NCBI GenBank assembly: GCA_002323325.1
Contig: DCQA01000005.1
Location: 23,064 to 46,099, forward strand
Length of the DNA stretch: 23,036 nt
Reading direction: 5' to 3'
Source: Coxiellaceae bacterium UBA1530
Lineage (GTDB): Bacteria; Pseudomonadota; Gammaproteobacteria; Coxiellales; Coxiellaceae
Shown here one piece after another: positions 15,714-23,036 of the stretch. The notes beneath the pieces are model-generated. The model made no database searches, had not been told where the DNA came from, and saw only the letters and a program-made list of their open reading frames with translations. How positions within the stretch are numbered: position 1 is the first letter of the stretch; the number at the start of each line of letters is the position of its first letter. Made by a program: the position numbers and the translations under genes.

Positions 15714-16031
15714 ATGACTGCAGAGACAACGATTCAACAACAAGTGAATGACAACACGATTATTCTTTACATGAAAGGTACGCCTGATTTTCCACAATGT
15801 GGCTTCTCAGCAACCGTGGCTCACATCCTTGAGCAATGTGATGTGCCGTTTCATAGCGTGAATGTCTTGGACGAGCCTGAAATTCGAGACGGCATTAAAG
15901 TGTTTTCAAATTGGCCTACGATTCCCCAGCTGTATGTAAAAGGTGAGTTTATTGGTGGTTGTGATATCGTCAAAGATTTGTACGAGCAGGGAGAATTAGA
16001 ATCCCTCTTGAAAACAGCCGTAAGTGCTTAA
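15714..16031 (+). CDS. grxD: Monothiol glutaredoxin, Grx4 type
   Basis: A 105-residue monothiol glutaredoxin that carries and delivers [2Fe-2S] clusters bound with glutathione. The active site is KGTPDFPQCGFS, with the single catalytic Cys29 in C-G-F-S. The glutathione-binding segment WPTIPQLYVKGEFIGGCDI is present. AAGGAG lies 7 bp before the ATG. It forms a two-gene operon with the IbaG-like gene. Its stop (16029-16031) overlaps the stop of a convergent small gene. Confidence 0.95.
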   Translation: MTAETTIQQQVNDNTIILYMKGTPDFPQCGFSATVAHILEQCDVPFHSVNVLDEPEIRDGIKVFSNWPTIPQLYVKGEFIGGCDIVKDLYEQGELESLLKTAVSA

Positions 16032-16207
16032 TCCCACAAGTCGTCCCCATCGCAGGTCGTATCTGCATGGGGGTTATCTCGTTTTTCATAAATCGCTTGA
16101 TATTTTTTGATTTCATCGAGTTGTGCAGGAGATTTTTTGTGTTCAGCATCAAATTGAGTGAAGAGCTCGTCTAGCTTGCTTACGTAGTGTTTGTTGATAT
16201 CTTTCAT
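16028..16207 (-). CDS. Small CBU_0585-like protein
   Basis: A 59-residue ORF on the minus strand starting MKDINKHYVSKLDELFTQFD, continuing KKYQAIYEKRDNP and ending GDDLWD. Helical and charged, it resembles the small uncharacterised CBU_0585 family annotated in Coxiella and Legionella, whose members have a similar YxxIYxxRDNP-type ending; this is from memory. Function unknown. Its TAA (16028-16030) overlaps that of grxD on the other strand, so the two genes converge with no space between. The ribosome binding site is poor (AAGGA about 12 bp upstream). Confidence 0.7.
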   Translation of the reverse strand: MKDINKHYVSKLDELFTQFDAEHKKSPAQLDEIKKYQAIYEKRDNPHADTTCDGDDLWD

Positions 16208-16251
16208 AAGTTCACGTTATCCTTGCGGTCATTAAGCGGAATGGGGCCATT

Positions 16252-19200
16252 ATGCCACAGTCAAATTTGAATTTAAAAGCACTTTCCATGGAGGCCCTGC
16301 ATTCGATTTCTGGTGTTGTCGCTCTGGATGGTCAGTTTTTATCCTATTTGCAAGAGGTTCACCCATCCCTTCATGATCAGCTCGTGGAGTATCGATTAAT
16401 AGCTGATGACAGCTCTAAAGCATCATCATACTTTTTGATGGACATCGCTAAGCATGTTGAGGATTTTTTAGCACATGTTTTTGATATTCACACACCATTA
16501 GCTGGGTTAAATCGGATATCTGAGCAAGAGGCACTTGTCGCAGCGTTCAAAAAGCATTTCGTGCTTCGCGAGGCTAAGCGTGAAATCAAGCGCAAAGATA
16601 GCATAGACAGTTTTGAAATACTGAATCAATGGCTTGAGGATCAACTGCCGGATTACGCAGATCGAGAGCTGGCAATTGCTCGATGGGCAATGTCATTGCT
16701 GGAGGATAAGGTCGCAAACGAAAATGCGATCACTCGACTCACGGATTGGTGTATTGCTTCGATGTTTACTGAAGTGGGGCAGCAGGCTGTAAGGCACTAT
16801 GTTGCTTTTAAAATTCCCAAAAAATTAAACTTTGATAATCTCGTCGGTGAGCAGCCAGTTCAGGGTGATCCGTGGGGACGTCAACAAGCTGATCCAAATA
16901 CTTTTAGGCAGCGTGATGGTTTTGAACTGACTGATCAGCGCATGACATCTCGTGATGTCTATAATCAAATTCAGTATTGCGTGTACTGCCATAAGAACGA
17001 TGGTGATTTTTGTTCAACGGGTTTTCCAGTCAAAAAGAAAGATCCCAGTCTTGGGTATAAGTTGAGTCCGGCGGGAGATATCTTAACTGGTTGTCCTCTT
17101 GAGGAGCGTATCTCCGAAATGCACCTGCTCAAACGCGATGGTTTTAGTCTAGCTGCTTTAGCCATGGTGATGCGTGATAACCCTATGTGCGCCGCCACAG
17201 GCCATCGCATCTGTAACGATTGTATGAAAGCATGTATCTATCAGCGTCAAGAGCCGGTTAATATCCCTGAAATTGAGACAAGGGTGCTTACCGATATACT
17301 TGATTTGCCCTGGGGTGTTGAGATTTATGATTTACTGACGCGTTGGAATCCTCTGCGCCAACGTCAGTATTGTGCAAAGCCCTATAACGGAAAAAAAGTA
17401 GCCGTGATGGGGATGGGACCTGCAGGATTTAGCTTGTCACATCACTTGCTAATGGAGGGCTGTGCTGTTGTCGGCTTTGATGGTTTAAAGATTGAGCCGA
17501 TCGATCGAGAGCAGTGTCTGCGTCCGATAAAAAATTTTTCATCAATTACGGAGTCATTAGCAGATCGTGTGATGGCAGGGTTTGGTGGTGTGGCTGAATA
17601 TGGGATTACTGTTCGCTGGGATAAGAATTTCCTCAAGTTAATTCTCATTTCATTAATAAGAAGAGAGTATTTTCAGGTATTTGGCTGTGTTCGTTTCGGT
17701 GGAACTTTAACTGTTGATGACGTTTGGCAGCTGGGTTTTGATCACTTGGCGTTGGCAGTGGGTGCAGGTTTACCGAAAGAATTGATAATCCCTAACAGTC
17801 TTGCGCCAGGTATGCGTTCTGCTAATGATTTTTTAATGAGTCTTCAGCTCACTGGCGCAGCCAAACAACACAGTCTTGCACAATTACAAGTTAGGTTGCC
17901 TGCAGTGGTCATTGGTGGTGGTTTAACAGGTGTCGATACTGCCACCGAGGTTCAAGCCTATTACTTCGTGCAATTAGAAAAAGTGGCGCGACGCTATCAA
18001 GAATGTATCAATGATCAGGGTGAAGTCGCTTTTCGTAAACACTTTACCGCAGAAGACCTGGTGATTCTCGATGAATCGTTGCAACACTTCGAGCAGTGGC
18101 AGACAGCTGAAACTATCGCACGTGAAAAGGGTATAACGTGTGATCGAGTCACTTTGTTACGAGAGTGGGGTGGGGTAACGATTGTTTATCGACGAACTAT
18201 GCAAGAGTCTCCGGCCTATCAACGTAATCACGAGGAATTAACAAAGGCGCTTGAAGAAGGGTTGTTCTATGCTGAAGGATTAGAGCCCACCGCTGTAATA
18301 TTGGATGACGTCGGACACTGTGAATCATTGCGCTGCACATGGCGAGTCATGAATGAGTCGGGTGATTGGATGAGTACGGATGAGCAGCAGCTCTTGCCGG
18401 CGCGTTCTATTTTTGTTGCAACCGGTGCGAAACCTAATGTCGCGTATGAGTTTGAGCACCGTGGTACGTTTGCTCGTGAGCGTTTTGAATACCAGCGTTT
18501 TAATGATATTGACAGACAATTGGTCGCTGCAACTGAGACGCCTCACGTCAAAGCGGTAGACTTTGGTCCTTTTACGAGCTATCAAGAGCATGATCGTCGT
18601 GTGAGTTTTTTGGGTGACACACATAGTGTTTTTCATGGCAGTGTCGTTAAAGCTATTGCTTCTGCTCAAAAAATATATCCACATATTCTAAGTCACTTAG
18701 AAATTAAAGATGATGTATTAGATGAAGATGATTATCAGGATTTCTCAGATCACATGCAGTATCAGTTTTCAGCCACGGTGGTATCAAGTACTGTTATTGC
18801 TGATGATTTGATAGAATTAACTATTCTAGCGCCTCGAGCAGCACGTTGTTTTACGCCGGGTCAGTTTTATCGGTTACAGAATTTTGAAACCTTAGCGCCC
18901 ATGCAAGGTGATACGTTGTTACAGATGGAGGCATTGGCCTTGATGGCTATCCCTGTGGAAGAGCAGCCCGATCAATTGCGGTTTTTGATTGAGAGAAAGT
19001 CCGTTAATGCGGTCTTGGCTTGTCTACTCCAGCCAAATGACCCCATTGCATTGATGGGGCCGAGTGGTGTTAAACATCAACTACCAAAGACGCCCAGTAC
19101 GGTTGCCGTGATAGGTGGTCTCATGGGGTTATGTTATGTGTTGTCATCAGCTAAGGCTTATCAGCAAGCAGGTCATGCCGTGGTGTATGTCGGAAAGTTA

Positions 19201-19668
19201 CCGCAAGCTTGGCAGGCTGTTGCATCAACATATCTATCTTCGTTAATCTCCGACTGGTCTTTAACCGAAGGTGGCACTCTGGAAGCAATAGACGCCTATG
19301 AATCACAAGCAAAGCGTAGGACTGTGTCACTCTCATTGGCAAAGCAGGTATTTGTTTTCGGTGATGGTGATGACTTGCGTTCAATCAATATTTATCGTCA
19401 TCAAAAGCATTCTGTCTTTCACGCGGAGGCCCAGTGGGTGGCTTCTGTATATGGGCCCATGCAGTGCATGTTGAAAGGGGTGTGCGCTCAATGTTTACAG
19501 TGGCAAATTGATCCCGAAACTGGGCAGAGGTCAAAGGCTGTTTATGCTTGTTCATGGCATCATCAGCCGATGGATATTATTGATCTTGAGCATTTAGATG
19601 AGCGTAGCGTGCAACATCGTATGCAACATACCTTAATGACGCAGTGGTTGAAGTATCGGACTTTATAG
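16252..19668 (+). CDS. Large FAD/Fe-S oxidoreductase: GltD-like plus PyrK-like modules
   Basis: An 1138-residue flavoprotein. Residues 1-235 are helical and unrecognised. Two Cys clusters follow (CVYC...C near 243-253; CAATGHRICNDCMKAC near 313-327), as in the N-terminal Fe-S region of GltD and dihydropyrimidine dehydrogenase, but longer. GMGPAGF near 387 binds FAD and GGGLTGVDTA near 556 the second dinucleotide, with VATGAKPN near 725 closing a disulfide-oxidoreductase fold. From about 836 a ferredoxin-reductase-like module begins (LTILAPRAARCFTPGQFYRL). It ends in a PyrK-type [2Fe-2S] motif C-x4-C-x2-C near 1072-1080 with a fourth Cys near 1098. It probably passes electrons between NAD(P)H and a ferredoxin-like partner, perhaps FdxA nearby. 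The substrate is unknown. It ends at a strong terminator. Confidence 0.85.
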   Translation: MPQSNLNLKALSMEALHSISGVVALDGQFLSYLQEVHPSLHDQLVEYRLIADDSSKASSYFLMDIAKHVEDFLAHVFDIHTPLAGLNRISEQEALVAAFKKHFVLREAKREIKRKDSIDSFEILNQWLEDQLPDYADRELAIARWAMSLLEDKVANENAITRLTDWCIASMFTEVGQQAVRHYVAFKIPKKLNFDNLVGEQPVQGDPWGRQQADPNTFRQRDGFELTDQRMTSRDVYNQIQYCVYCHKNDGDFCSTGFPVKKKDPSLGYKLSPAGDILTGCPLEERISEMHLLKRDGFSLAALAMVMRDNPMCAATGHRICNDCMKACIYQRQEPVNIPEIETRVLTDILDLPWGVEIYDLLTRWNPLRQRQYCAKPYNGKKVAVMGMGPAGFSLSHHLLMEGCAVVGFDGLKIEPIDREQCLRPIKNFSSITESLADRVMAGFGGVAEYGITVRWDKNFLKLILISLIRREYFQVFGCVRFGGTLTVDDVWQLGFDHLALAVGAGLPKELIIPNSLAPGMRSANDFLMSLQLTGAAKQHSLAQLQVRLPAVVIGGGLTGVDTATEVQAYYFVQLEKVARRYQECINDQGEVAFRKHFTAEDLVILDESLQHFEQWQTAETIAREKGITCDRVTLLREWGGVTIVYRRTMQESPAYQRNHEELTKALEEGLFYAEGLEPTAVILDDVGHCESLRCTWRVMNESGDWMSTDEQQLLPARSIFVATGAKPNVAYEFEHRGTFARERFEYQRFNDIDRQLVAATETPHVKAVDFGPFTSYQEHDRRVSFLGDTHSVFHGSVVKAIASAQKIYPHILSHLEIKDDVLDEDDYQDFSDHMQYQFSATVVSSTVIADDLIELTILAPRAARCFTPGQFYRLQNFETLAPMQGDTLLQMEALALMAIPVEEQPDQLRFLIERKSVNAVLACLLQPNDPIALMGPSGVKHQLPKTPSTVAVIGGLMGLCYVLSSAKAYQQAGHAVVYVGKLPQAWQAVASTYLSSLISDWSLTEGGTLEAIDAYESQAKRRTVSLSLAKQVFVFGDGDDLRSINIYRHQKHSVFHAEAQWVASVYGPMQCMLKGVCAQCLQWQIDPETGQRSKAVYACSWHHQPMDIIDLEHLDERSVQHRMQHTLMTQWLKYRTL

Positions 19669-19678
19669 GTTCCAAAAA

Positions 19679-19704
19679 AAAAGAGCAGCGAATGCTGCTC
19701 TTTT
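19679..19704. terminator. Bidirectional Rho-independent terminator
   Basis: AAGAGCAGC (19681-19689), loop GAAT and GCTGCTCTT (19694-19702) form a perfect hairpin extended by flanking A and T runs. Plus-strand transcripts from the large flavoprotein end in TTTT. Minus-strand transcripts from the small secreted protein gene (stop at 19739) end in a longer T run made by the A run at 19674-19682. It serves both convergent genes. Confidence 0.9.
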
Positions 19705-19738
19705 CACATCAGTTCGATGAACATAATGTCTATTTATG

Positions 19739-20026
19739 TTAGCCGACTTTTTGCGCAAGTGCCATTTTTTTAACAGCGTCACAAAGATTTCTGCCTTGGC
19801 GTTCACTGATTCCTTGTTTCTTTGCAGGAGCGGGAATATTCAGTCCTTGTAGAACATTGGCTTTAACAAAGCTGGCTAGCTTCTGGTGATCACTGTCGCC
19901 ACAGAAGTGGTTGTATACAGCAGCAACTTGTGCAGCGCTTGGGCCATCTTTAGGACCCGCAAATACTGAACCAGAAAGAGCAATTGAAGCGGCAGCTACA
20001 GCAGAAAGGATTAATTTAGTTTTCAT
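19739..20026 (-). CDS. Small secreted protein, unrecognised
   Basis: A 95-residue protein with a clear signal peptide (MKTKLILSAVAAASIALSG, cleavage after VFA at residue 23), giving a mature protein of about 72 residues. Cys42 and Cys82 are the only cysteines and could form a disulfide. The body is helical and slightly basic (FVKANVLQGLNIPAPAKKQG; RNLCDAVKKMALAQ). Family not recognised. A strong ribosome binding site (AGGAG, 9 bp from the ATG) and a dedicated terminator suggest a highly expressed single-gene unit. It probably acts in the periplasm or outside the cell. Confidence 0.8.
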   Translation of the reverse strand: MKTKLILSAVAAASIALSGSVFAGPKDGPSAAQVAAVYNHFCGDSDHQKLASFVKANVLQGLNIPAPAKKQGISERQGRNLCDAVKKMALAQKVG

Positions 20027-20059
20027 TTTACTTAACTCCTAAGTTTATTTTAAGCATTT

Positions 20060-20090
20060 ATAATATGTGACTTCTTTAGCTGAAAATCAA
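20060..20090 (-). promoter_or_regulatory. Probable promoter of the small secreted protein gene
   Basis: On the minus strand TTGATT (20085-20090), 19-bp spacer, TATTAT (20060-20065), then AGGAG and the ATG at 20026. The spacer is long. A T7A7 palindrome (20092-20105) directly upstream could act as an AT-rich UP element or a bend. Confidence 0.4.
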
Positions 20091-20091
20091 G

Positions 20092-20255
20092 TTTTTTTAA
20101 AAAAAGTTTTCATGCGGAGGACACTATGTATTATTTGTTATTTAGGAGGTAAAAAATTATCACTGTTATCACAGCTCGTGATTTTTCAACCAGATTAGTT
20201 TGGTATTTATTTACCCGCAGTCTTTTATCATAAGTCTGGCAGACGTAAATAATAC
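20092..20255. other. Non-coding part of the divergent region before the DUF2177 gene
   Basis: The gap between starts at 20026 and 20331 is 304 bp. It holds the T7A7 palindrome at 20092-20105, a tiny ORF with two strong Shine-Dalgarno sequences (see 20126), a short dyad GTCTG-G-CAGAC at 20234-20244 and a promoter at each end. No RNA gene or known riboswitch was recognised. Confidence 0.4.
20126..20152 (+). CDS. Possible 8-codon leader ORF
   Basis: ATG at 20126 follows GGAGG by 5 bp and encodes MYYLLFRR then TAA. The last two codons, AGG AGG, themselves form a Shine-Dalgarno sequence. The good ribosome binding site is the only support. No promoter is clear for it and the next gene has its own promoter downstream, so it may be chance. 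Confidence 0.15.
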   Translation: MYYLLFRR

Positions 20256-20284
20256 TTGCTTGAGCGTGACGTGTCCCTGATAAT
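20256..20284 (+). promoter_or_regulatory. Sigma-70 promoter of the DUF2177 gene
   Basis: TTGCTT (20256-20261), 17-bp spacer, GATAAT (20279-20284), placing the transcript start near 20291 and leaving a 40-nt leader before the ATG at 20331. Confidence 0.55.
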
Positions 20285-20330
20285 TATGTTTTTTAATGGA
20301 ATACTAAAAAAGTCGAAGGGGAGCAAGGTT

Positions 20331-20741
20331 ATGAAATATTTATCGGTTGGACTGATTGGTTTATGCTTTTTTTTACTCGTTGATATTATTTTTTTACGAA
20401 CGGTTATGGGGCCGTGGTATAGTGCACAATATCCAGATTTACTAAGACAGGTTGATGGTATTATCAAGGTCAACTATGTCGCAGCATTAGCGTGTTATCT
20501 TTTAATGTTGGTTTGTTTAACCTACTTCGTTTTTCAGTTACCTGCAGGTAGCAGCTGGGCTTTGGTGATTTTCCAGGGATTCTTATTAGGGGTGACTTTT
20601 TATGGAGTTTTTGATCTTACTAATCTAGCAATCTTATCGGGATGGTCCTGGCTGGTTTCTATCGTGGAGATATTATGGGGTGGGATAGTGTGTGGTGCCA
20701 CTTATGCGGTGATGTTTATGGCTATAAAGATTTGGCAGTAG
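20331..20741 (+). CDS. DUF2177 family membrane protein
   Basis: A 136-residue inner-membrane protein with four hydrophobic segments (about 5-25, 46-68, 75-95 and 108-132). The segment TFYGVFDLTNLAILSGWSW with the following EILWG matches the family signature, in which YGxxDLTN and a late WG are conserved. Function unknown. The start is the ATG at 20331, which has AAGGGGAG upstream. A longer in-frame version from TTG at 20256 is rejected because that TTG lies in the -35 box of the promoter. Confidence 0.85.
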   Translation: MKYLSVGLIGLCFFLLVDIIFLRTVMGPWYSAQYPDLLRQVDGIIKVNYVAALACYLLMLVCLTYFVFQLPAGSSWALVIFQGFLLGVTFYGVFDLTNLAILSGWSWLVSIVEILWGGIVCGATYAVMFMAIKIWQ

Positions 20742-20839
20742 GTGTATTTCTGCAAGGATGATCTTTGAAAGGATTGCTAACCCACTTTTTTGTAGTAATA
20801 ATATAAACTAAATTTTATAAGGGTTACTGAGGAGGATCT

Positions 20840-21148
20840 ATGTACACACAACTTAATTGCGATGAGGCTTACCAATTGCTTTCGGACAGTGATATCATTA
20901 TTGCTGATGTGAGAGATACAGAAAGTTTCCATGAGGAGCATATCCCCAATGCGATTCACTTATCAATGACGATGCTGCAGGACTTTTGTCATCAATCTGA
21001 TAAAACAACACCTATTTTGGTATACTGCTATCACGGTATCAGCAGTCAGTCAGTTGCTCAGCATTTGGTTGATCAAGGATTTGAGGAAGTTTACAGTCTC
21101 TCTGGCGGTTATGAGCTATGGAAAACGCACCGCTCTGCTGCTGACTAA
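20840..21148 (+). CDS. glpE: GlpE-type thiosulfate sulfurtransferase (rhodanese)
   Basis: A 102-residue single-domain rhodanese that moves sulfane sulfur from thiosulfate to a thiol acceptor such as thioredoxin. The active-site loop is VYCYHGISSQ with Cys63, nearly the GlpE loop (CYHGNSS). The N-terminal ADVRDTESFHEEHIPNAIHL and the C-terminal VYSLSGGYELW fit the fold, and length matches GlpE. GAGGAGG is well placed before the ATG. It stands between the DUF2177 and enoyl-CoA hydratase genes, with no glycerol operon nearby. Confidence 0.92.
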   Translation: MYTQLNCDEAYQLLSDSDIIIADVRDTESFHEEHIPNAIHLSMTMLQDFCHQSDKTTPILVYCYHGISSQSVAQHLVDQGFEEVYSLSGGYELWKTHRSAAD

Positions 21149-21183
21149 CCGGTCATGGTACCAATTTTCAAATAGGCTTTTAG

Positions 21184-21206
21184 AGTAAAGTGTTAAATGC
21201 TTTACT
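21184..21206 (+). other. Hairpin between glpE and the enoyl-CoA hydratase gene
   Basis: AGTAAAG (21184-21190) and CTTTACT (21200-21206) form a 7-bp AT-rich stem with a 9-nt loop. It lacks a clear U-tract, so it is a weak terminator or processing element at best. Confidence 0.25.
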
Positions 21207-21233
21207 TTAAGTCATATTTTCTCGAGGTTTATT

Positions 21234-22013
21234 ATGTCATATCAAACGTTGTTGATGTCCACGTATAACGAGGACGTTGTGATACTGACTCTTGATCGTC
21301 CTGATGTATTGAATGCCATTAATAATAAAATGATGTCCGAGCTAGAGTCTTTTTGGTCCACACTGTCGCCATCTACTCGCTGTGTAGTGATCACTGGAAG
21401 TGGTCATAAGGCTTTTTCTGCTGGTGCTGACTTAAAAGAGCGTCATGGGTTAGATGAATCAACTTGGAAAAAACAGCATTCTGTATTGCAAAGTGCTATG
21501 GTAGCTATGCTAGAGTGCTCAGTGCCCATACTGGCCGCTGTTAATGGTTACGCATTTGGAGGTGGCTTTGAGCTGGCATTAGCCTCAGATATTATCTTCG
21601 CATCAACATCGGCGTGTTTTGCTTTTCCGGAAGTTCGTCTTGGTATTATGCCAGGTGCTCTAGGGACTCAACATCTACCAAGAGCTTGTGGTTTGCGACG
21701 TGCAAAAGAATTGATCTTGACCGGACGCTCAATCTCTTCAAGTAATGCGTTAGGCTGGGGGATTGTCAATCAACTATTTGAACCAAACGATCTTATGACA
21801 CAGGTTTTAGACATAGCAGCTCAAGTGTCGCTTAATGCGCCATTATCTGTTCAGCATGCTAAAGCTTCCATGCAACATGCGATTCAGCCGAATACACTCG
21901 CTGACTATTCCGTTGAAATTGATCACTATAACTGTTTGTTGTCCACCGATGATCGTTTAGAGGGTATTGCGGCTTTTAATGAGAAACGTAAGCCCAGTTT
22001 CAAAGGCTGTTAA
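21234..22013 (+). CDS. Enoyl-CoA hydratase/isomerase family protein
   Basis: A 259-residue crotonase-fold enzyme acting on CoA thioesters. The CoA/oxyanion segment AFSAGADLKER lies near 60-70. Both hydratase glutamates are present: Glu113 in GGGFELALASD and Glu133 in FPEVRLGIMPG. This supports water addition across a 2-enoyl-CoA double bond. The sequence after ADLKER is closest in style to methylglutaconyl-CoA hydratase/AUH-like members, so leucine breakdown is possible. General beta-oxidation is the alternative. Its TAA shares its last base with the next ATG, so translation is coupled to the DUF2797 gene. GAGG lies 8 bp before the ATG. Confidence 0.9.
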   Translation: MSYQTLLMSTYNEDVVILTLDRPDVLNAINNKMMSELESFWSTLSPSTRCVVITGSGHKAFSAGADLKERHGLDESTWKKQHSVLQSAMVAMLECSVPILAAVNGYAFGGGFELALASDIIFASTSACFAFPEVRLGIMPGALGTQHLPRACGLRRAKELILTGRSISSSNALGWGIVNQLFEPNDLMTQVLDIAAQVSLNAPLSVQHAKASMQHAIQPNTLADYSVEIDHYNCLLSTDDRLEGIAAFNEKRKPSFKGC

Positions 22014-22843
22014 TGCATAAAGGCATTCTTCATAAAATGCTGAGCCAGCATGAAGCTCCTGTTAAATACCAATTACAGTTTAATGATACCGCTCTAGATA
22101 TGAATAATTGTATCGGTAAACGAATTCGTCTTGAATATTTAGGGAAAATTTTTTGTGTTCAATGTGGACGCAAGACCAGTAAAAGTTTTCAACAGGGGCA
22201 CTGTTATGTATGTATGAAAAAGATTTACGAATGTAATAATTGCATCTTACACCCCGAAAAGTGTTTAGTGGAGGAGGGGAAATGCCGCGAGGATGATTGG
22301 GCTCATCAACAATGCAATCGTCCTCATGTCGTTTATTTAGCCAATAGCTCCGCATTGAAGGTCGGTGTCACGCGCACGTCACAAGTCCCTACACGCTGGA
22401 TTGATCAAGGTGCGATGCAAGCCTTACCACTATTCAAGACATCGAATCGCTATCAGGCTGGTGTTATTGAAGTTTTATTCAAACCACATGTCTCAGATCG
22501 TACAAATTGGCGAACCATGCTTAAGCAAGATGCTGTGCCTATTGATTTATTTGAGGAGCGTAATCGTTTGTTAGAATTAGTCTGTGTTGACATTCGACTG
22601 TTCCTAGAGCGTTATCCTTCAGGTGCAATCACTTCATACAATAAGTCAAGCTCGTTATCTATCCATTTTCCTGTTATCCAGTACCCTACAAAAATTCTCA
22701 GTTTATCTCTAGATAAAACACCTGTGATTGAGGGGGTCCTGTTGGGTATAAAAGGCCAGTATTGGATTATGGATAAGGGCGTGTTTAATGTTCGAAAGTT
22801 TTCTGGATACGAAGTTCACTGTGAATTGTTTAGTCAGGAATAA
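22013..22843 (+). CDS. DUF2797 zinc-ribbon protein
   Basis: A 276-residue cytosolic protein of the DUF2797 family. The N-terminal third carries paired cysteines: Cys48/Cys51 (CVQC) with Cys64/Cys67 (CYVC), then Cys74, Cys77, Cys84, Cys91 and Cys101. These suggest two zinc sites. The middle has HVVYLANSSALKVGVTR followed by RWIDQGA (residues 105-134), which recalls the strand-turn start of GIY-YIG nucleases, with the Gly-Ile-Tyr replaced. Family function is unknown and nuclease activity is not implied. The ATG overlaps the upstream stop by one base. Possible terminator at 22903. Confidence 0.88.
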   Translation: MHKGILHKMLSQHEAPVKYQLQFNDTALDMNNCIGKRIRLEYLGKIFCVQCGRKTSKSFQQGHCYVCMKKIYECNNCILHPEKCLVEEGKCREDDWAHQQCNRPHVVYLANSSALKVGVTRTSQVPTRWIDQGAMQALPLFKTSNRYQAGVIEVLFKPHVSDRTNWRTMLKQDAVPIDLFEERNRLLELVCVDIRLFLERYPSGAITSYNKSSSLSIHFPVIQYPTKILSLSLDKTPVIEGVLLGIKGQYWIMDKGVFNVRKFSGYEVHCELFSQE

Positions 22844-22902
22844 TATGTCTTTTTTTTGAGATTTCTATCGGCAATTTGTCGTTATAATGAATTGTTTTTT
22901 TT

Positions 22903-22935
22903 AAGAGCACGCACGTGTTTTTTTATTTTTTTTTG
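22903..22935 (+). terminator. Weak hairpin with T-rich tail after the DUF2797 gene
   Basis: AAGAGCAC (22903-22910), loop GCAC and GTGTTTTT (22915-22922) can pair over 8 bp including two G-U pairs, then a long T-rich run. This is plausible as an intrinsic terminator separating the upstream operon from the tRNA promoter. Confidence 0.45.
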
Positions 22936-22945
22936 TAATCTATCC

Positions 22946-22974
22946 TTGACTGTGAGGCTCGTGTTCGGTTTAAT
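22946..22974 (+). promoter_or_regulatory. Sigma-70 promoter of tRNA-Phe
   Basis: TTGACT (22946-22951), 17-bp spacer, TTTAAT (22969-22974), 20 bp before the first base of the tRNA. Each hexamer has a single mismatch to consensus. Confidence 0.75.
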
Positions 22975-22994
22975 GTTCGACTCTTACCGTTGAT

Positions 22995-23036
<42 letters not shown>

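Noticed and set aside
18325..18684. Minus-strand open frame of about 119 codons inside the large flavoprotein
   Set aside because: It lies wholly within a well-supported gene and its composition is that of an antisense shadow.
20256..20330. N-terminal extension of the DUF2177 protein from a TTG at 20256
   Set aside because: The TTG lies in the -35 box of a good promoter and the extension is not membrane-like. The ATG at 20331 has its own Shine-Dalgarno.
22844..22935. T-rich runs and a TATAAT at 22883-22888 as a separate promoter
   Set aside because: No -35 box lies at suitable distance, and a better promoter at 22946-22974 fits the tRNA start.

Overview
The window looks like a chromosomal segment of a moderately AT-rich gammaproteobacterium. 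The housekeeping proteins (seven-iron ferredoxin FdxA, IbaG/BolA-like protein, Grx4-type glutaredoxin, GlpE-type rhodanese, tRNA-Phe) are gammaproteobacterial in character. The large effector-like or unrecognised proteins, plus a 59-residue protein resembling the small CBU_0585 family of Coxiella and Legionella, point to the Legionellales (Legionella, Coxiella or Berkiella-like, host-associated). That placement is inferred from protein character, not from a search.

Layout. (1) 62-4688, minus strand: two large unrecognised genes, both apparently broken or recoded. The first encodes tandem Gly-rich hydrophobic repeats and is split by a -1 frameshift at a T6 run (1637-1642). The second ends early at an 8-bp tandem duplication (about 3076-3091), beyond which the frame stays open for 44 more codons. 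(2) 4863-8665, minus strand: a compact six-gene run reading phytochelatin synthase, DASH-type cryptochrome/photolyase, YciI-like protein, outer-membrane-type protein, MerP-like metal-binding protein and MerT-like membrane protein. Gaps are 18-43 bp and the last two genes overlap by 20 bp. (3) 8804-14951, plus strand: alpha/beta hydrolase, an unrecognised protein with an HELLH metallopeptidase-like motif, a POT-family transporter with a divergent proton-coupling motif, a small coiled-coil protein with a charged tail, a Rossmann/DUF2520 protein and an unrecognised effector-like protein. (4) 15001-19668: an iron-sulfur/redox block with fdxA (minus), the ibaG-like and grxD pair (plus), a small convergent ORF and an 1138-residue flavoprotein joining a GltD-like module to a PyrK-like module. 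(5) 19739-22843: a small secreted protein, a DUF2177 membrane protein, GlpE rhodanese, an enoyl-CoA hydratase and a DUF2797 zinc-finger protein. (6) The 5' 42 nt of tRNA-Phe(GAA) run off the right edge behind a good sigma-70 promoter.

Functional themes are metal and thiol handling (phytochelatin synthase with Mer-like proteins), iron-sulfur trafficking and redox, and host-interaction candidates. No insertion sequence, prophage or CRISPR array was seen.
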